A program made the position numbers and the translations under genes. From Segetibacter sp. 3557_3 (GTDB lineage: Bacteria; Bacteroidota; Bacteroidia; Chitinophagales; Chitinophagaceae): a stretch of 64,000 nt of DNA. The DNA lies in NCBI RefSeq assembly GCF_004354985.1, contig NZ_SMSK01000014.1, positions 62,001 to 126,000 of the forward strand, in the 5' to 3' direction. Under the pieces are notes generated by a model that worked only from the letters and a program-made list of their open reading frames with translations, was not told the DNA's origin and made no database searches. This document shows positions 46,934 to 56,850 of the stretch, in pieces; within the stretch, counting starts at the first letter, position 1; every line of letters starts with the position of its first letter.

Positions 46934-47951
46934 GCGCGTGAAATTAAAAGTTTATGTTATAGGTGTGCGTATCTGCCCGCAAATTAAGGCTATTCATTTC
47001 GGGAGCTACGAATCGGGTTATAGCGGGCTCTACTCACGTGCTCGCCAGAGCGATCAGTTCCATCGCGGCTTAATGTTTTGGCGACCCCGGGTTTGAATTC
47101 CGATTGAATAGCGTTGTCCGCCCGGCCGCGCCAGTCGGACGGGTTTACTCCCTTGTACGCCTTGTACGCTACTGAGCGGAGTTACTGCCATACCAGGATC
47201 AACATCATGGATAAGAATTAGAATATTGCGGTAACATAAATAAATGGAAAAAAGATTGGGAATAGGCGTTTGATGGTATAGGAAAAAATTTTGTGCGTTG
47301 AAGGCCTGGCTTTTATGATTGACAAAAGCGGATCTTTAGATCCCTGGAAACTTTTATTGAATACAGCTTAACCGGTACAGATGCATAAACTACCGTGATG
47401 AAGCTCAGGCTTAATTATCATTTAAAACATTTATAAGTAGGACAGCATATATGTAAGCAGGTGTTTGAAACAGGATTAATCGCGAGCAGGGATTCGCAAC
47501 AGTATTCAGGCTTTACATCAGGTACACAGGTACTACCATTGATGCTTCCAAATGAATTTTTTTTCGAAAGGTTTTTAATATATTTTAATCAGAATTATTC
47601 AATTGTCTTCTTATCTTCCATTCAAGTTCGATTGCATGTTCGAAACACTTTCTGCTGCTTGCGCGGTACTTCGAAAGTGATTCATTGCCACCCCATACTA
47701 TTGCACCTGTATCTAAGTCAGCTTACCGATTGTTGAAGCAATCAACTACATCAGCCAGCTTGCCGTGTTATTTGTACCAACATACAGGTGTCACAACAGG
47801 ATATTTTTAATTAAATCCTGAAAATATTTGCTTGCTATAATTCGTTTATAAATAACAGGTACCACAACAGTAATGTTGTTTCACGAACGGGCAAACCTCA
47901 CGATTGTCATTGCCGGGAGACTCAACCTATCCACCTTAATAAACATTACAC
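46934..47951. other. Large intergenic region (about 1 kb)
   Basis: Between the divergent MscS gene and the 47952 gene. The only frame of note (47461-47736) has no protein-like composition and is rejected. The segment 47111-47165 carries a decayed copy of the GC-rich dispersed repeat. From about 47200 onward it is AT-rich. No tRNA or riboswitch recognised. Confidence 0.5.
47118..47159. repeat. Decayed copy of dispersed GC-rich repeat
   Basis: CCGCCCG ... CGGACGGG followed by TTTACTCCCTTGTACG, aligning with 42266-42315. The inner arms have diverged, so only part of the hairpin remains. Confidence 0.4.
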
Positions 47952-48272
47952 ATGGCAAAGTACAGACTTATGGCAAACAAGTGGGCCAAGGAATTTATTA
48001 CTGCAAAGGACAAAAAGTACGCGCTCAACAGCATTATTTACAACATCAATTACCTTGTTTACTCTTCCACAAAAGAGCCGCTGACCTACCAGGACAGGTC
48101 ACTTATTTTCAAACACATCTTCGATATTATTGCTGGCCGTGAACCCCTGATTGTACAGGAAGACGAACAGATTAAGCCTGATTTTTCGGACATCACAGTT
48201 CTTTTTGAAAGAAGAAATTTTGTATTGAAACAACTTAGCGCAGGACTAAAAAAGCAGGCTGAGTTAAACTAA
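47952..48272 (+). CDS. Conserved hypothetical protein, 106 aa
   Basis: A 106-residue, mostly helical soluble protein (MANKWAKEFITAKDKKYALN, LTYQDRSLIFKHIFDIIAG, FERRNFVLKQLSAGLKK). It has credible composition and codon use and a good ATG, and resembles small proteins seen in Chitinophagaceae. No domain recognised. It stands isolated between two large intergenic regions. Confidence 0.6.
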   Translation: MAKYRLMANKWAKEFITAKDKKYALNSIIYNINYLVYSSTKEPLTYQDRSLIFKHIFDIIAGREPLIVQEDEQIKPDFSDITVLFERRNFVLKQLSAGLKKQAELN

Positions 48273-48910
48273 AGCACAATAGTAAATGGCTGATGCCGGG
48301 CTGATCGCACGTGCATTAAACAGCAGCGTAAACATCTTAATGGTGCCTAACAGCAACTCCAAGAAAAGGGAAGATGTGGGAAGCCATACTGACCCAATTT
48401 TTCGCAACTGCTCTAACTGTTCTCCACCTTGATGTTGCGGTAATCAACAATGTCGCACCAGGCGTGATGGTACGTCCGGAACATATTATGCAAAGCTGCC
48501 TCCTTACACGAAGCGATTGACTGTACTTAAATCAATAAATGGTTGTCGCGAATCACTTGCGCGAATAAAGCCTCGTTCCCCAAAGAACCAACTGTTGAAC
48601 TGAGCGTAGCAAGGATGTATCATCCATGCGTTCCGGCTCGTCACCAAAAAAAAACTGTATAAGCGCAGTAAGCTGTTTTGTAGTGCCCCCAATCGTTTAA
48701 ACAAGAACTATTAAGGGCACAGGTTACAAAGCCACGAACATTGCTATGCTGATCCAAGGTTCTCTCCCGCCAGTGCTGTCCACGGATTACTGAATCCAGA
48801 TGATTGGCCTTAATCCTTTCACCGTCGTTTTCCCGCCGTTTACCGCCTTTTGCACCAGCAACAACCTAATTGCCGTTGCCGCAGTAACATCCGGCGGTTA
48901 GTTTTGGTTT
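48273..48910. other. Intergenic region upstream of the LiaF-like operon
   Basis: About 640 bp with no supported gene. It probably holds the operon promoter, but I could not identify a full -33/-7 pair. Confidence 0.45.
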
Positions 48911-49690
48911 ATGAAATCAAATACACACATCATGGAACCCCTGGATCAGAAAAACAACGGTCGCGTTTTTACGGGCATAATACTCATTGCAGCCGGCCTA
49001 TTAATACTGGCCTATAAAATGGGTGCGCCCATACCGGAATGGTTAATTTCCTGGAGACTGGCGTTGATCGTTATCGGCGTAATCATTAGTATCAGGAGTA
49101 AACTTAGAGGCCCTGCGGGACCAATCTTAATCGTTGTTGGACTGTTTCACGTGATCGACCGCTACATGCCTGAACTAAACATCCGCACCTACATCTTTCC
49201 CATAATTATCATTGTTGTTGGCCTGTTTTTTATTTTTCGCCCCAGGCACGGCTGGAAAGGAAGACGCAATCGCATGAACCGATATAATGAAGCAGGAACA
49301 AATGAATGGCCCACTAATCAGCAGAACGATATGCCGGTAAGATTTGAAGAACGCGACTTTATTGACACCACTGCCGTACTCGGCGGGGTAAAAAAAATAA
49401 TGGTATCCAAGAATTTTCGCGGTGGCGAAATCACCTGTTTTATGGGCGGTGCGGAAATCGACCTGACACAGGCCGACATTCAAGGGGAAGCATCACTTGA
49501 TATTACTACAGTTTTTGGCGGATGTAAATTAATTGTACCCGGTCATTGGGAAATAAAATCGGAAATGACGGTTGTATTTGGTGGCATTGACGATAAGCGA
49601 TCGATCAATGCAAATAATATTAATCCATCCAAAGTATTGATATTGGAAGGCACGGCAGTGTTTGGCGGAATTGATATCAGGAGCTATTAA
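48911..49690 (+). CDS. LiaF-like membrane protein (DUF5668 plus cell-wall-active response domain)
   Basis: A 259-residue protein. Residues 15-115 contain four membrane helices of the LiaF N-terminal/DUF5668 type (GRVFTGIILIAAGLLILAYK). The C-terminal 100 residues form the beta-helix-like LiaF/DUF2154 domain with repeated hydrophobic turns ending in FGG: AVLGGVKKI, CFMGGAEIDLT, TTVFGGCKLIVP, VVFGGIDDKR, AVFGGIDI. In Firmicutes LiaF inhibits the LiaSR envelope-stress system. It is first in an operon with a small unknown gene, a LytS-type kinase and a LytTR regulator. An ATG at 48932 (MEPLDQK) is an alternative start. Confidence 0.85.
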   Translation: MKSNTHIMEPLDQKNNGRVFTGIILIAAGLLILAYKMGAPIPEWLISWRLALIVIGVIISIRSKLRGPAGPILIVVGLFHVIDRYMPELNIRTYIFPIIIIVVGLFFIFRPRHGWKGRRNRMNRYNEAGTNEWPTNQQNDMPVRFEERDFIDTTAVLGGVKKIMVSKNFRGGEITCFMGGAEIDLTQADIQGEASLDITTVFGGCKLIVPGHWEIKSEMTVVFGGIDDKRSINANNINPSKVLILEGTAVFGGIDIRSY

Positions 49691-49736
49691 AAACTATGCG
49701 GATCCCTAAATATTTAAATCGTTTAAAACAGCCGCT

Positions 49737-50096
49737 ATGAAATGGTATATTTCGAAACTGATTTACCGTATTGTTTGTGGTGATGGGGCGCATACCCCGC
49801 AATTTGATGAACAATTACGCCTTATTGAAGCTGTGGATCTTTTGCAGGCTTATCACAAAGCGCGGTATATTGGCAAAAGCGAAGAAGACAATTTTTTTAA
49901 CCAGGTGAACAAACCGGTTTGCTGGAAATTTATTGACATTGCAGAATTGCAACCATTGGATAAATTGGTGGACGGAGCAGAAGTGTACTCAAGGATTGCT
50001 GAAGAGGATGACGGAGAAAGCTACATTCGTTTTATAAAACTGCGCTCGGCACACTTACTTGAAACTGCTTCATACGCTGCGCCCGCATTAAATTGA
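49737..50096 (+). CDS. Hypothetical protein in LiaF-like/kinase operon
   Basis: A 119-residue soluble protein (MKWYISKLIYRIVCGDGAHT, then RYIGKSEEDNFFNQVNK and DDGESYIRFIKLRSAHL). Its position, 46 bp after the LiaF-like gene and 4 bp before the kinase gene, and its natural composition support a real gene and a role in this signalling module. No signal peptide or membrane helix. I do not recognise the family; the DUF4288-like look of the middle section is only an impression. Confidence 0.65.
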   Translation: MKWYISKLIYRIVCGDGAHTPQFDEQLRLIEAVDLLQAYHKARYIGKSEEDNFFNQVNKPVCWKFIDIAELQPLDKLVDGAEVYSRIAEEDDGESYIRFIKLRSAHLLETASYAAPALN

Positions 50097-50100
50097 AAAT

Positions 50101-51138
50101 TTGGCAACATCATCACTTTCGGACCTGAAGTTTAAAGTTGCCTTTGCGATTTGGTGGCTCATATGGTCGGTCTTGCAGCTAATGGTTTTGCTCGACTTTG
50201 GCTTGAAGCCGTACCCTGCGTTTGTCGATAGTATCGTGAGCAATTCCCTGCTTGCAGCCACCTGCCTGGTGATCAGCAACAATATGCGCTACTACCTGCC
50301 ACGGCAGGAAAAGTACTGGTATGTGTTGCTGGTGAGTCTTGGTTTAAGTGCGGCATGGCTGGTAATGGTGCGGGTTGCGCTATGGACCTTATTAGGTGCC
50401 GATACCGAATATATGGCCCTTTTGCTTAGGTCAACATCGCTGCGTTATGGGGTAGCATTTTTAATGGTAGCCTGCATGGCAATGATGAGTTTATTATGGT
50501 ACACGCAACAGGAACAAAAAGAAACAGACGACAGGAAGATGGAAGCAGAGCGGATTGTAAAAGATGCCGAGCTTTTTAAACTACGCCAGCAACTGCAGCC
50601 ACATTTTTTATTCAACAGTTTGAATTCAATTAGCGCCTTAACGGTAATCCAGCCTGAAAAGGCAAGGCATATGATTCAACAACTGTCCGACTTTCTTAGG
50701 AGCTCCATCAGGAACGATCAGCTGTTATGGAGTACGCTGTCTGAAGAGCTAACTTACCTGCAGCTATACCTCGACATTGAACAGGTTCGTTTTGGCTACC
50801 GGTTAAAAACGGAGATAACCATCGCGGATGATACCCTCACCATGAAGCTGCCATCAATGCTGCTTCAACCAATTGTTGAAAATGCCATCAAGTTTGGATT
50901 ATACGATACCGTTGGTGAGGTTATCATAACCATACAGGCCAGGTCTGAAAAAGGAATGCTACGGGTAAGTATTCAAAATCCGTTTGACACGGAAACGCTT
51001 CCACCGGCCGGTACCGGTTTTGGACTTAGCGCTATACAGCGAAGGCTTTACCTGACCTTTGCCCGCAACGACCTGCTACAAACCAGGCATGAAGAAAATC
51101 ATTTTACTACCACTGTAACTATTCCTCAAATTGTATGA
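50101..51138 (+). CDS. LytS-type sensor histidine kinase
   Basis: A 345-residue kinase with four N-terminal membrane helices (about residues 10-140) and no separate sensor domain, then the His_kinase motif LRQQLQPHFLFNSLNSISAL (phospho-acceptor His near residue 165) and an HATPase domain (LQPIVENAIKFGLYD; GTGFGLSAIQRRL). The start codon is TTG at 50101, 4 bases after the preceding stop. It overlaps the regulator gene by 4 bases (ATGA), so the pair is certainly co-translated. Confidence 0.92.
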   Translation: MATSSLSDLKFKVAFAIWWLIWSVLQLMVLLDFGLKPYPAFVDSIVSNSLLAATCLVISNNMRYYLPRQEKYWYVLLVSLGLSAAWLVMVRVALWTLLGADTEYMALLLRSTSLRYGVAFLMVACMAMMSLLWYTQQEQKETDDRKMEAERIVKDAELFKLRQQLQPHFLFNSLNSISALTVIQPEKARHMIQQLSDFLRSSIRNDQLLWSTLSEELTYLQLYLDIEQVRFGYRLKTEITIADDTLTMKLPSMLLQPIVENAIKFGLYDTVGEVIITIQARSEKGMLRVSIQNPFDTETLPPAGTGFGLSAIQRRLYLTFARNDLLQTRHEENHFTTTVTIPQIV

Positions 51139-51866
51139 AGACGATTATAATCGATGATGAACCATTGGCGCGTAGCCTGGTGCGGGAATACCTGAAACCA
51201 TATCCCAACATCGAAATCATACAGGAATGTAATGATGGCTTTGAAGGGATAAAAGCGATTCAACAACACGAACCGGACCTGATATTTCTCGATATCCAAA
51301 TGCCTAAAATTACCGGCTTTGAAATGCTCGAACTCGTGGATAAGCTACCGCAGGTAATCTTTACTACAGCATTCGAAGAATATGCAATTAAGGCGTTTGA
51401 AACACATGCGGTGGATTACCTGTTAAAACCATTTAGCCAGGAACGATTTGATAAGGCAATGCAAAAGGCAATCACCCAAACTAAGGTGCTGCCCCCAACA
51501 GCGTCGATACTGGAAACAGCTGCACATTCGCCCGTACAAACCAATCGCATCGTGGTAAAGGATGGCGGAAAGATTAAAATTATACCTACTGCAAACATCC
51601 GGTATATGGAGGGCGCCGACGACTACGTAAAAATATACACGGAACAAGGGGCTTTTCTGAAGAAAAAAACGATGGCCTATTTCGAGGAGGTATTGAACCC
51701 ACAGGCTTTTCTCCGGATACATCGTTCATATATCATCAACATACAACTGATTACCCGCATTGATCCTTATGAAAAAGAGAGTCACGTGGTGGTTTTAACG
51801 ACTGGCGAAAAACTACCTGTGAGCAAAGCAGGCTATGCGAAACTAAAAGCGGCATTGGGTATCTGA
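51135..51866 (+). CDS. LytTR-family response regulator
   Basis: A 243-residue regulator. The receiver domain is intact (acidic IIIDDEP, phospho-acceptor in LIFLDIQMP at about D55, TTAFEEYA, LLKPF), followed by a LytTR DNA-binding domain (IRYMEGADDYVKIYT, then AFLRIHRSYIINI). It pairs with the kinase through an ATGA overlap and forms the output of the LiaF-like operon; its targets are unknown, autoregulation being likely. Confidence 0.94.
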   Translation: MKTIIIDDEPLARSLVREYLKPYPNIEIIQECNDGFEGIKAIQQHEPDLIFLDIQMPKITGFEMLELVDKLPQVIFTTAFEEYAIKAFETHAVDYLLKPFSQERFDKAMQKAITQTKVLPPTASILETAAHSPVQTNRIVVKDGGKIKIIPTANIRYMEGADDYVKIYTEQGAFLKKKTMAYFEEVLNPQAFLRIHRSYIINIQLITRIDPYEKESHVVVLTTGEKLPVSKAGYAKLKAALGI

Positions 51867-51999
51867 CCAATAAACAAAGGGTTGAGCACTGTTGACCATT
51901 GGATCAGGTTTGGGGAAAAATCAACACGACAGGATGAGTTGCCCACGAAAAAGGCGATAAAGAAAATGCCTTGTAAATTAGCGTTGATAAACCAAACCC

Positions 52000-52359
52000 G
52001 TGACTAAAGCAGAGCGACAGTTAATTTTCGACAAATACAACGGCAGGTGCGCTTACTGTGGTTGTATGCTCACCCGCGGTTGGCACGTTGACCATTTGAA
52101 ACCGATCCGGCGAAAGCAATACAAAAAAGGTGAATGCAGGTACCCGCAAAGGGATTGTATGGAGAATTTTATGCCGGCGTGCGCCAGCTGCAACATCAAT
52201 AAACATGCTATGAAGCTGGAAGACTTCAGGCAGTTGGTAGCCGGGTTTATGAAACACCTAAACGAAAGAAACACCCAATACAAAATCGCCAAGCGCTACG
52301 GCCTTGTCGTTGAGCAGGAACAACCGGTGGTGTTTTATTTCGAACGGATGATTAGTTGA
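52000..52359 (+). CDS. HNH endonuclease
   Basis: A 119-residue HNH nuclease with the zinc ribbon CAYCGCML ... CASCNINK and the catalytic core WHVDHLKPI (DH pair) and an Asn-rich MENFMPAC segment. The start is GTG at 52000 (MTKAERQLIFDKYNGR). No intron, intein, phage or restriction genes are adjacent. Its stop codon lies inside the first unit of the octamer repeat array. It may be a small DNA-processing nuclease or a remnant of a mobile unit; it converges on icmF. Confidence 0.88.
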   Translation: MTKAERQLIFDKYNGRCAYCGCMLTRGWHVDHLKPIRRKQYKKGECRYPQRDCMENFMPACASCNINKHAMKLEDFRQLVAGFMKHLNERNTQYKIAKRYGLVVEQEQPVVFYFERMIS

Positions 52360-52553
52360 GTGGTTGACTGGTTGATCAGTTGAATGGTTGACTGGTTGAT
52401 CGGTTGATAGGTTGACTCGTTGAAAAGTTGACTGGTTGATTAGTTGATTGGTTGATAAGTTGAAAAGTTGACTGGTTGATCAGTTGAAAAGTTGATTAGT
52501 TGATAGGTTGAAAAGTTGAATGGTTAATAGGTTGACTGGTTCAGTGGTTCACT
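52354..52553. repeat. Perfectly phased 8-bp tandem array, 25 units
   Basis: Twenty-five consecutive octamers of consensus RGTTGANN with no phase slip: agttgagt, ggttgact, ggttgatc, agttgaat and so on to ggttcact. The common forms are GGTTGACT, GGTTGATC, AGTTGAAA and AGTTGATT. The array begins at the last codons of the HNH gene (AGT TGA) and decays at its distal end. Confidence 0.95.
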
Positions 52554-53056
52554 CAAAACTCTTAACTCCCTACACCGTTCCACTCTGCATTCTTAACTCC
52601 TAATTCTTAACTCTCGTCACCCACTTCCATTCAAAATTTACCATACAACATTCAACATAAATAGCGGGTCATGGTCTAACACGTATTACTCACTCTGCAT
52701 TCTTAACTCATAACTTTTAACTCTCCAGACCGCTTCACGCTGAATTCTTCATTCATAATTCTTAACTCCCCCTGACCCTCCACTCTGAACTCTTAACTCT
52801 CCACACCGCTCCACGCTGAACTCTCCATTCATAACCCTTAACTGCTCTCACGACACCAAAATTCATTCAACATTTATCATACAACATTCAACATAAAATA
52901 AAGGGTCATAGTCTGACACATATTGCTCCACTCTGCATTCTTAACTGTTAATTCTTAACTCCCTACACCGTTCCACTCTGCATTCTTAACTCTTAATTCT
53001 TAACTCGCGTCACCCACATCCATTCAACATGTAAAATTCAACATTCAACATAAAAT
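52554..53056. repeat. Degenerate repeat field rich in TTAACTC and CATTCAAC
   Basis: About 500 bp, non-coding. A unit starting CCCTACACCGTTCCACTCTG occurs at about 52568 and again at about 52964; the context ATTCAACATAAA followed by GGGTCAT occurs near 52651 and 52887; and the motif starting ACCGCTCCACGCTGAA occurs near 52728 and 52806. TTAACTC or its variants appear many times. The segment looks like successive duplications with drift. Confidence 0.85.
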
Positions 53057-53072
53057 GTGATACTGGCCGTAG

Positions 53073-56000
53073 CTACATACTTCGCCGGTATTGCCCGCCA
53101 ACTTCGTACAGTGCATGTGTAATCTGACCAAGGCTGCAATACTTCACCGTTTCCATCAATTCATTAAACAGGTTACCGTTCGCAATGGCAACTTCCTGCA
53201 GGTGCTTTAACGCCTCCGCACTTTTGTGTTGGTTCCTTTTCTGGAAGGCCTGAAGGTTGCTTACCTGCAGTTCCTTTTCATCGGCAGTACTGCGAATAAC
53301 TTCAGCAGGCAAAATGGTTGGGCTGCCCTGCTTGTTCAAAAAAGTATTTACACCGATCAATGGCAGTTCACCCGTATGTTTCTGGTGTTCGTAGTAAAGG
53401 CTTTCTTCCTGGATCTTGTTGCGTTGATACATCCTTTCCATAGCACCCAATACACCGCCCCGTTCATTCAGCCGGTCAAATTCTATCATCACCGCCTCTT
53501 CAACAAGATCGGTTAGTTCTTCGATCAGGAAGCTTCCCTGGTTAGGGTTTTCGTTTTTCGCCGTACCCAGTTCACGGTTAATGATCAATTGTATGGCCAT
53601 CGCCCGGCGAACGCTTTCTTCCGTAGGTGTAGTGATCGCCTCGTCGTAGGCATTTGTATGCAGGCTGTTACAGTTGTCGTAAATCGCGTATAAGGCCTGG
53701 AGGGTAGTTCGGATATCGTTGAAATCGATCTCCTGGGCGTGCAGGCTGCGACCGCTGGTCTGTATGTGATATTTCAGCTTTTGGCTGCGTTCGGCACCAT
53801 TGTACTTATACTTCATCGCCTTTGCCCAGATCCGCCGGGCTACCCGGCCGATAACGCTGTATTCGGCGTCCATACCGTTGCTGAAAAAGAAGGACAGGTT
53901 CGGTGCAAAGTCGTCGATGTGCATACCCCGGCTCAGGTAATATTCCACGAACGTAAATCCATTTGCAAGCGTGAATGCAAGTTGACTAATCGGGTTAGCG
54001 CCTGCCTCAGCGATGTGATAGCCGCTGATGCTGACACTATAGAAGTTTCGTACGTTATTGGTGATAAAATACTCTTGTACATCACCCATCAGTTTCAGGG
54101 AAAACTCGGTGCTGAATATGCAGGTATTCTGGGCCTGGTCCTCTTTGAGAATATCCGCCTGAACTGTACCACGCACCTGGGTGAGCGCGAGTGTTTTTAA
54201 TCCCTCATAAACGTCAGCCGGCAAAACCTCATCTCCGCTAACACCGAGTAATCGTAAACCAAGACCATTGTTTCCCTCAGGCAAACGCTCGGGGAACGCA
54301 GGATTATAATAATACGGTCTCGGCGCGTGCTCAAACTTTTTTGCAATAATCCGTTCGACTTCCTCCCACTTATCGTGTTTAGTGATCCATGTTTCGCATT
54401 GCTGGTCGATCGCAGCATTCATAAAAAAAGCAAGGATGATTGCAGCCGGACCATTGATCGTCATACTTACGGATGTCTTCGAATCACAAAGATCGAAACC
54501 ACTGTATAGTTTTTTTGCATCTTCAACGGTAGCAACACTTACCCCGCTATTGCCCACTTTACCATATATGTCCGGGCGTTTATCCGGGTCCTCGCCATAG
54601 AGGGTCACGCTGTCAAAAGCCGTTGACAGGCGCTTGGCAGCCTGGCCAAGAGAAACGTAGTGAAACCGTTTATTGGTTCGCTCAGGTCCGCCTTCACCGG
54701 CAAACATCCGGGTTGGATCTTCCTCTACCCGCTTCAGGGGAAAGACCCCTGCCGTATAGGGGAACTCCCCCGGAAAGTTCTCCTGTAATTGCCATTGCAG
54801 GATGTCGCCCCAATCGCGGTACGGGGGCACGGCAATCTTTGGTATTTTAGTACCGCTGAGTGTTTCAACATAAAGGGGTTGCCGGATAACCTTACCCCTT
54901 ACTTCGTATTCAAAAAAGGGCTTCTGAAAACTTTCCCTGGTACCTCGCCAGTCGGCTATCAGTTTCTTATTTACAGGCAATAATTGTTGTTCAATACCTT
55001 CCTTAACTGCAGTTAAATCAGGACTGGAAAGCGCTGCCGTACTTCCCTTTTCATTGAGAATTTCCAACGCACCATTAAGCCGGTAAAGCCTGCTGGCGAG
55101 CTCAGCCTGCTCCTTAGCGAGTTTATTATAACGGCGAACTTCATCCGAGATTTCCGAGAGGTAGCGCACCCTCTTTGGTGGAATGATCAATCCACTGATC
55201 GAGTGCGCTGAAACAATCTCAACGATCGGCTCCTCACTAAAACGAATACCGGTTTTATGTTCAACCGCCTTCATGATTTCAAAAAACAGTTTATTGATAC
55301 CCTCGTCGTTAAACTTCGACGCAATAGAACCAATAACCGGCAGTGTCTCGTCTTTGGCTGTCCATAATCCGTGGTTGCGTTTGTATTGTTTTCTAACATC
55401 GATCAGGGCATCTGCTGCACCGGCTTTATCAAACTTGTTAATACAAACAACATCGGCATAGTCGAGCATGTTGATCTTTTCAAGCTGTGAAGCAGCACCA
55501 TATTCGGGGGTCATCACGTACACACTAACGTCAACATAATCCAGTATGGCGGCATCACTCTGACCAACCCCGGCACTTTCCAGGATTACCAGGTCGAACC
55601 CTGCTGCCCGGCAAACGTCAATAGCTTCCTGCACATAATTGCTCAATGCCTTATCACTTTCGCGGGTGGCCAGGCTGCGCATATACGCCCGGCCATGATG
55701 TATCGAATTCATGCGGATGCGATCGCCGAGCAATGCACCCCCGGTTTTTTTCTTAGATGGATCAACAGAAATAACGGCGATTGTCTTATCGGTGTAAGCA
55801 CGAAGGAACCTCCGCACCAGCTCATCTGTTACCGACGACTTACCTGCACCACCAGTTCCTGTAATTCCAAGCACAGCTGAGGTTTTTGCGACAGGGGCTG
55901 GGTCAACACTGGCCGGTGGTACAGCCACCTTTTCCGTTGCTGCCGGGTCATTATCAAACCCGTTTTCAGCAAGGGTAATTGCCCTGGCTATCCGCCGGAC

Positions 56001-56531
56001 GTCCTTGACTTCAGCGAGGGGAAGTTTACCGTTCCATCTTTGGGGTGCGTTCCAGTAAGCGCTTTGTGGTTCATGGTTTCCTGAACTTCCATTAGCAGGC
56101 TTGCTACCGGCGGCAGACTGGTTGACAACGTCTTCGATCATACCCTCAAGCCCCATCTTGCGACCATCATCGGGGCTGTAGATCCTGGTAATCCCATAGT
56201 CGTGCAGTTCCCTGATTTCCGCAGGCAGGATGGTTCCGCCACCCCCTCCAAAAATCTTAATGTGACCACAACCATTTTCATCCAGCAGGTCTTTCATGTA
56301 TTTGAAGAACTCAACATGACCACCCTGGTAACTGGTAATGGCTATGCTTTGAGCATCTTCTTCAATTGCACATTCCACGATCTCGGCAACACTCCTGTTG
56401 TGTCCGAGATGAATAATCTCGGCCCCTTTACTCTGCATAATCCGTCGCATGATGTTGATGGCAGCATCGTGGCCGTCGAAAAGTGATGCCGCTGTCACAA
56501 TCCGCACCTTACCTGTGGAGGTCTCCTTCAT
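53073..56531 (-). CDS. icmF: Fused isobutyryl-CoA mutase (IcmF)
   Basis: An adenosylcobalamin enzyme of 1152 residues that interconverts isobutyryl-CoA and butyryl-CoA. Domain order is characteristic of IcmF: B12-binding domain (residues 1-140, lower ligand His in FDGHDAAIN at H21, then GGGGG near 97), a MeaI-type G-protein chaperone (Walker [10 protein letters not shown] at about 225-233; [17 protein letters not shown]), then the mutase TIM barrel ([28 protein letters not shown] and the C-terminal EEL motif). Mutase partners are thus fused, unlike MCM with separate MeaB. It is isolated; the terminal gene faces the repeat field. Confidence 0.93.
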   Translation of the reverse strand: MKETSTGKVRIVTAASLFDGHDAAINIMRRIMQSKGAEIIHLGHNRSVAEIVECAIEEDAQSIAITSYQGGHVEFFKYMKDLLDENGCGHIKIFGGGGGTILPAEIRELHDYGITRIYSPDDGRKMGLEGMIEDVVNQSAAGSKPANGSSGNHEPQSAYWNAPQRWNGKLPLAEVKDVRRIARAITLAENGFDNDPAATEKVAVPPASVDPAPVAKTSAVLGITGTGGAGKSSVTDELVRRFLRAYTDKTIAVISVDPSKKKTGGALLGDRIRMNSIHHGRAYMRSLATRESDKALSNYVQEAIDVCRAAGFDLVILESAGVGQSDAAILDYVDVSVYVMTPEYGAASQLEKINMLDYADVVCINKFDKAGAADALIDVRKQYKRNHGLWTAKDETLPVIGSIASKFNDEGINKLFFEIMKAVEHKTGIRFSEEPIVEIVSAHSISGLIIPPKRVRYLSEISDEVRRYNKLAKEQAELASRLYRLNGALEILNEKGSTAALSSPDLTAVKEGIEQQLLPVNKKLIADWRGTRESFQKPFFEYEVRGKVIRQPLYVETLSGTKIPKIAVPPYRDWGDILQWQLQENFPGEFPYTAGVFPLKRVEEDPTRMFAGEGGPERTNKRFHYVSLGQAAKRLSTAFDSVTLYGEDPDKRPDIYGKVGNSGVSVATVEDAKKLYSGFDLCDSKTSVSMTINGPAAIILAFFMNAAIDQQCETWITKHDKWEEVERIIAKKFEHAPRPYYYNPAFPERLPEGNNGLGLRLLGVSGDEVLPADVYEGLKTLALTQVRGTVQADILKEDQAQNTCIFSTEFSLKLMGDVQEYFITNNVRNFYSVSISGYHIAEAGANPISQLAFTLANGFTFVEYYLSRGMHIDDFAPNLSFFFSNGMDAEYSVIGRVARRIWAKAMKYKYNGAERSQKLKYHIQTSGRSLHAQEIDFNDIRTTLQALYAIYDNCNSLHTNAYDEAITTPTEESVRRAMAIQLIINRELGTAKNENPNQGSFLIEELTDLVEEAVMIEFDRLNERGGVLGAMERMYQRNKIQEESLYYEHQKHTGELPLIGVNTFLNKQGSPTILPAEVIRSTADEKELQVSNLQAFQKRNQHKSAEALKHLQEVAIANGNLFNELMETVKYCSLGQITHALYEVGGQYRRSM

Positions 56532-56850
56532 AGTTCAATCGTTGAGTATTGACAAATTTAGTGTATTTCGGGCTCGGCAAAGACCCGGTATTCGCCGACA
56601 GAGTAGTTAACACCGGATGGTAATCAGTCCACCATATCGGGCTCAGGAAGGCGAAAACCTGAGTTAAAATGGAGAATGGCTTTGCTTCTCCCCTGATTAA
56701 CCCCAAACCTTGATTGGCTATTCCCCCCTACCTCCGGGTTTGCTCCCCTTCCCCGTTCGTAAACGCAAAGCTACCCCTTGGTAAAAGAGCGTAGCTGCAG
56801 CTTTCATTAGTCACACTTACAAGTTATCTTTCAAACAAAAAGGCGAACTT
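56532..56850. other. Divergent intergenic region
   Basis: About 320 bp between icmF and the DUF2157-like operon. C/T-rich stretches around 56725-56760; no gene recognised. Confidence 0.45.

Noticed and set aside
47461-47736. 91-aa plus-strand open frame in the large gap
   Set aside because: Its composition (many Cys, His and Phe) and lack of protein-like pattern do not support a gene; it lies in AT-rich spacer sequence.
52000-52359. Group I intron or intein homing nuclease
   Set aside because: The HNH gene is free-standing between complete genes, and no interrupted host gene is evident.
52354-52553. CRISPR array
   Set aside because: The units are contiguous 8-bp repeats with no spacers and no cas genes nearby.
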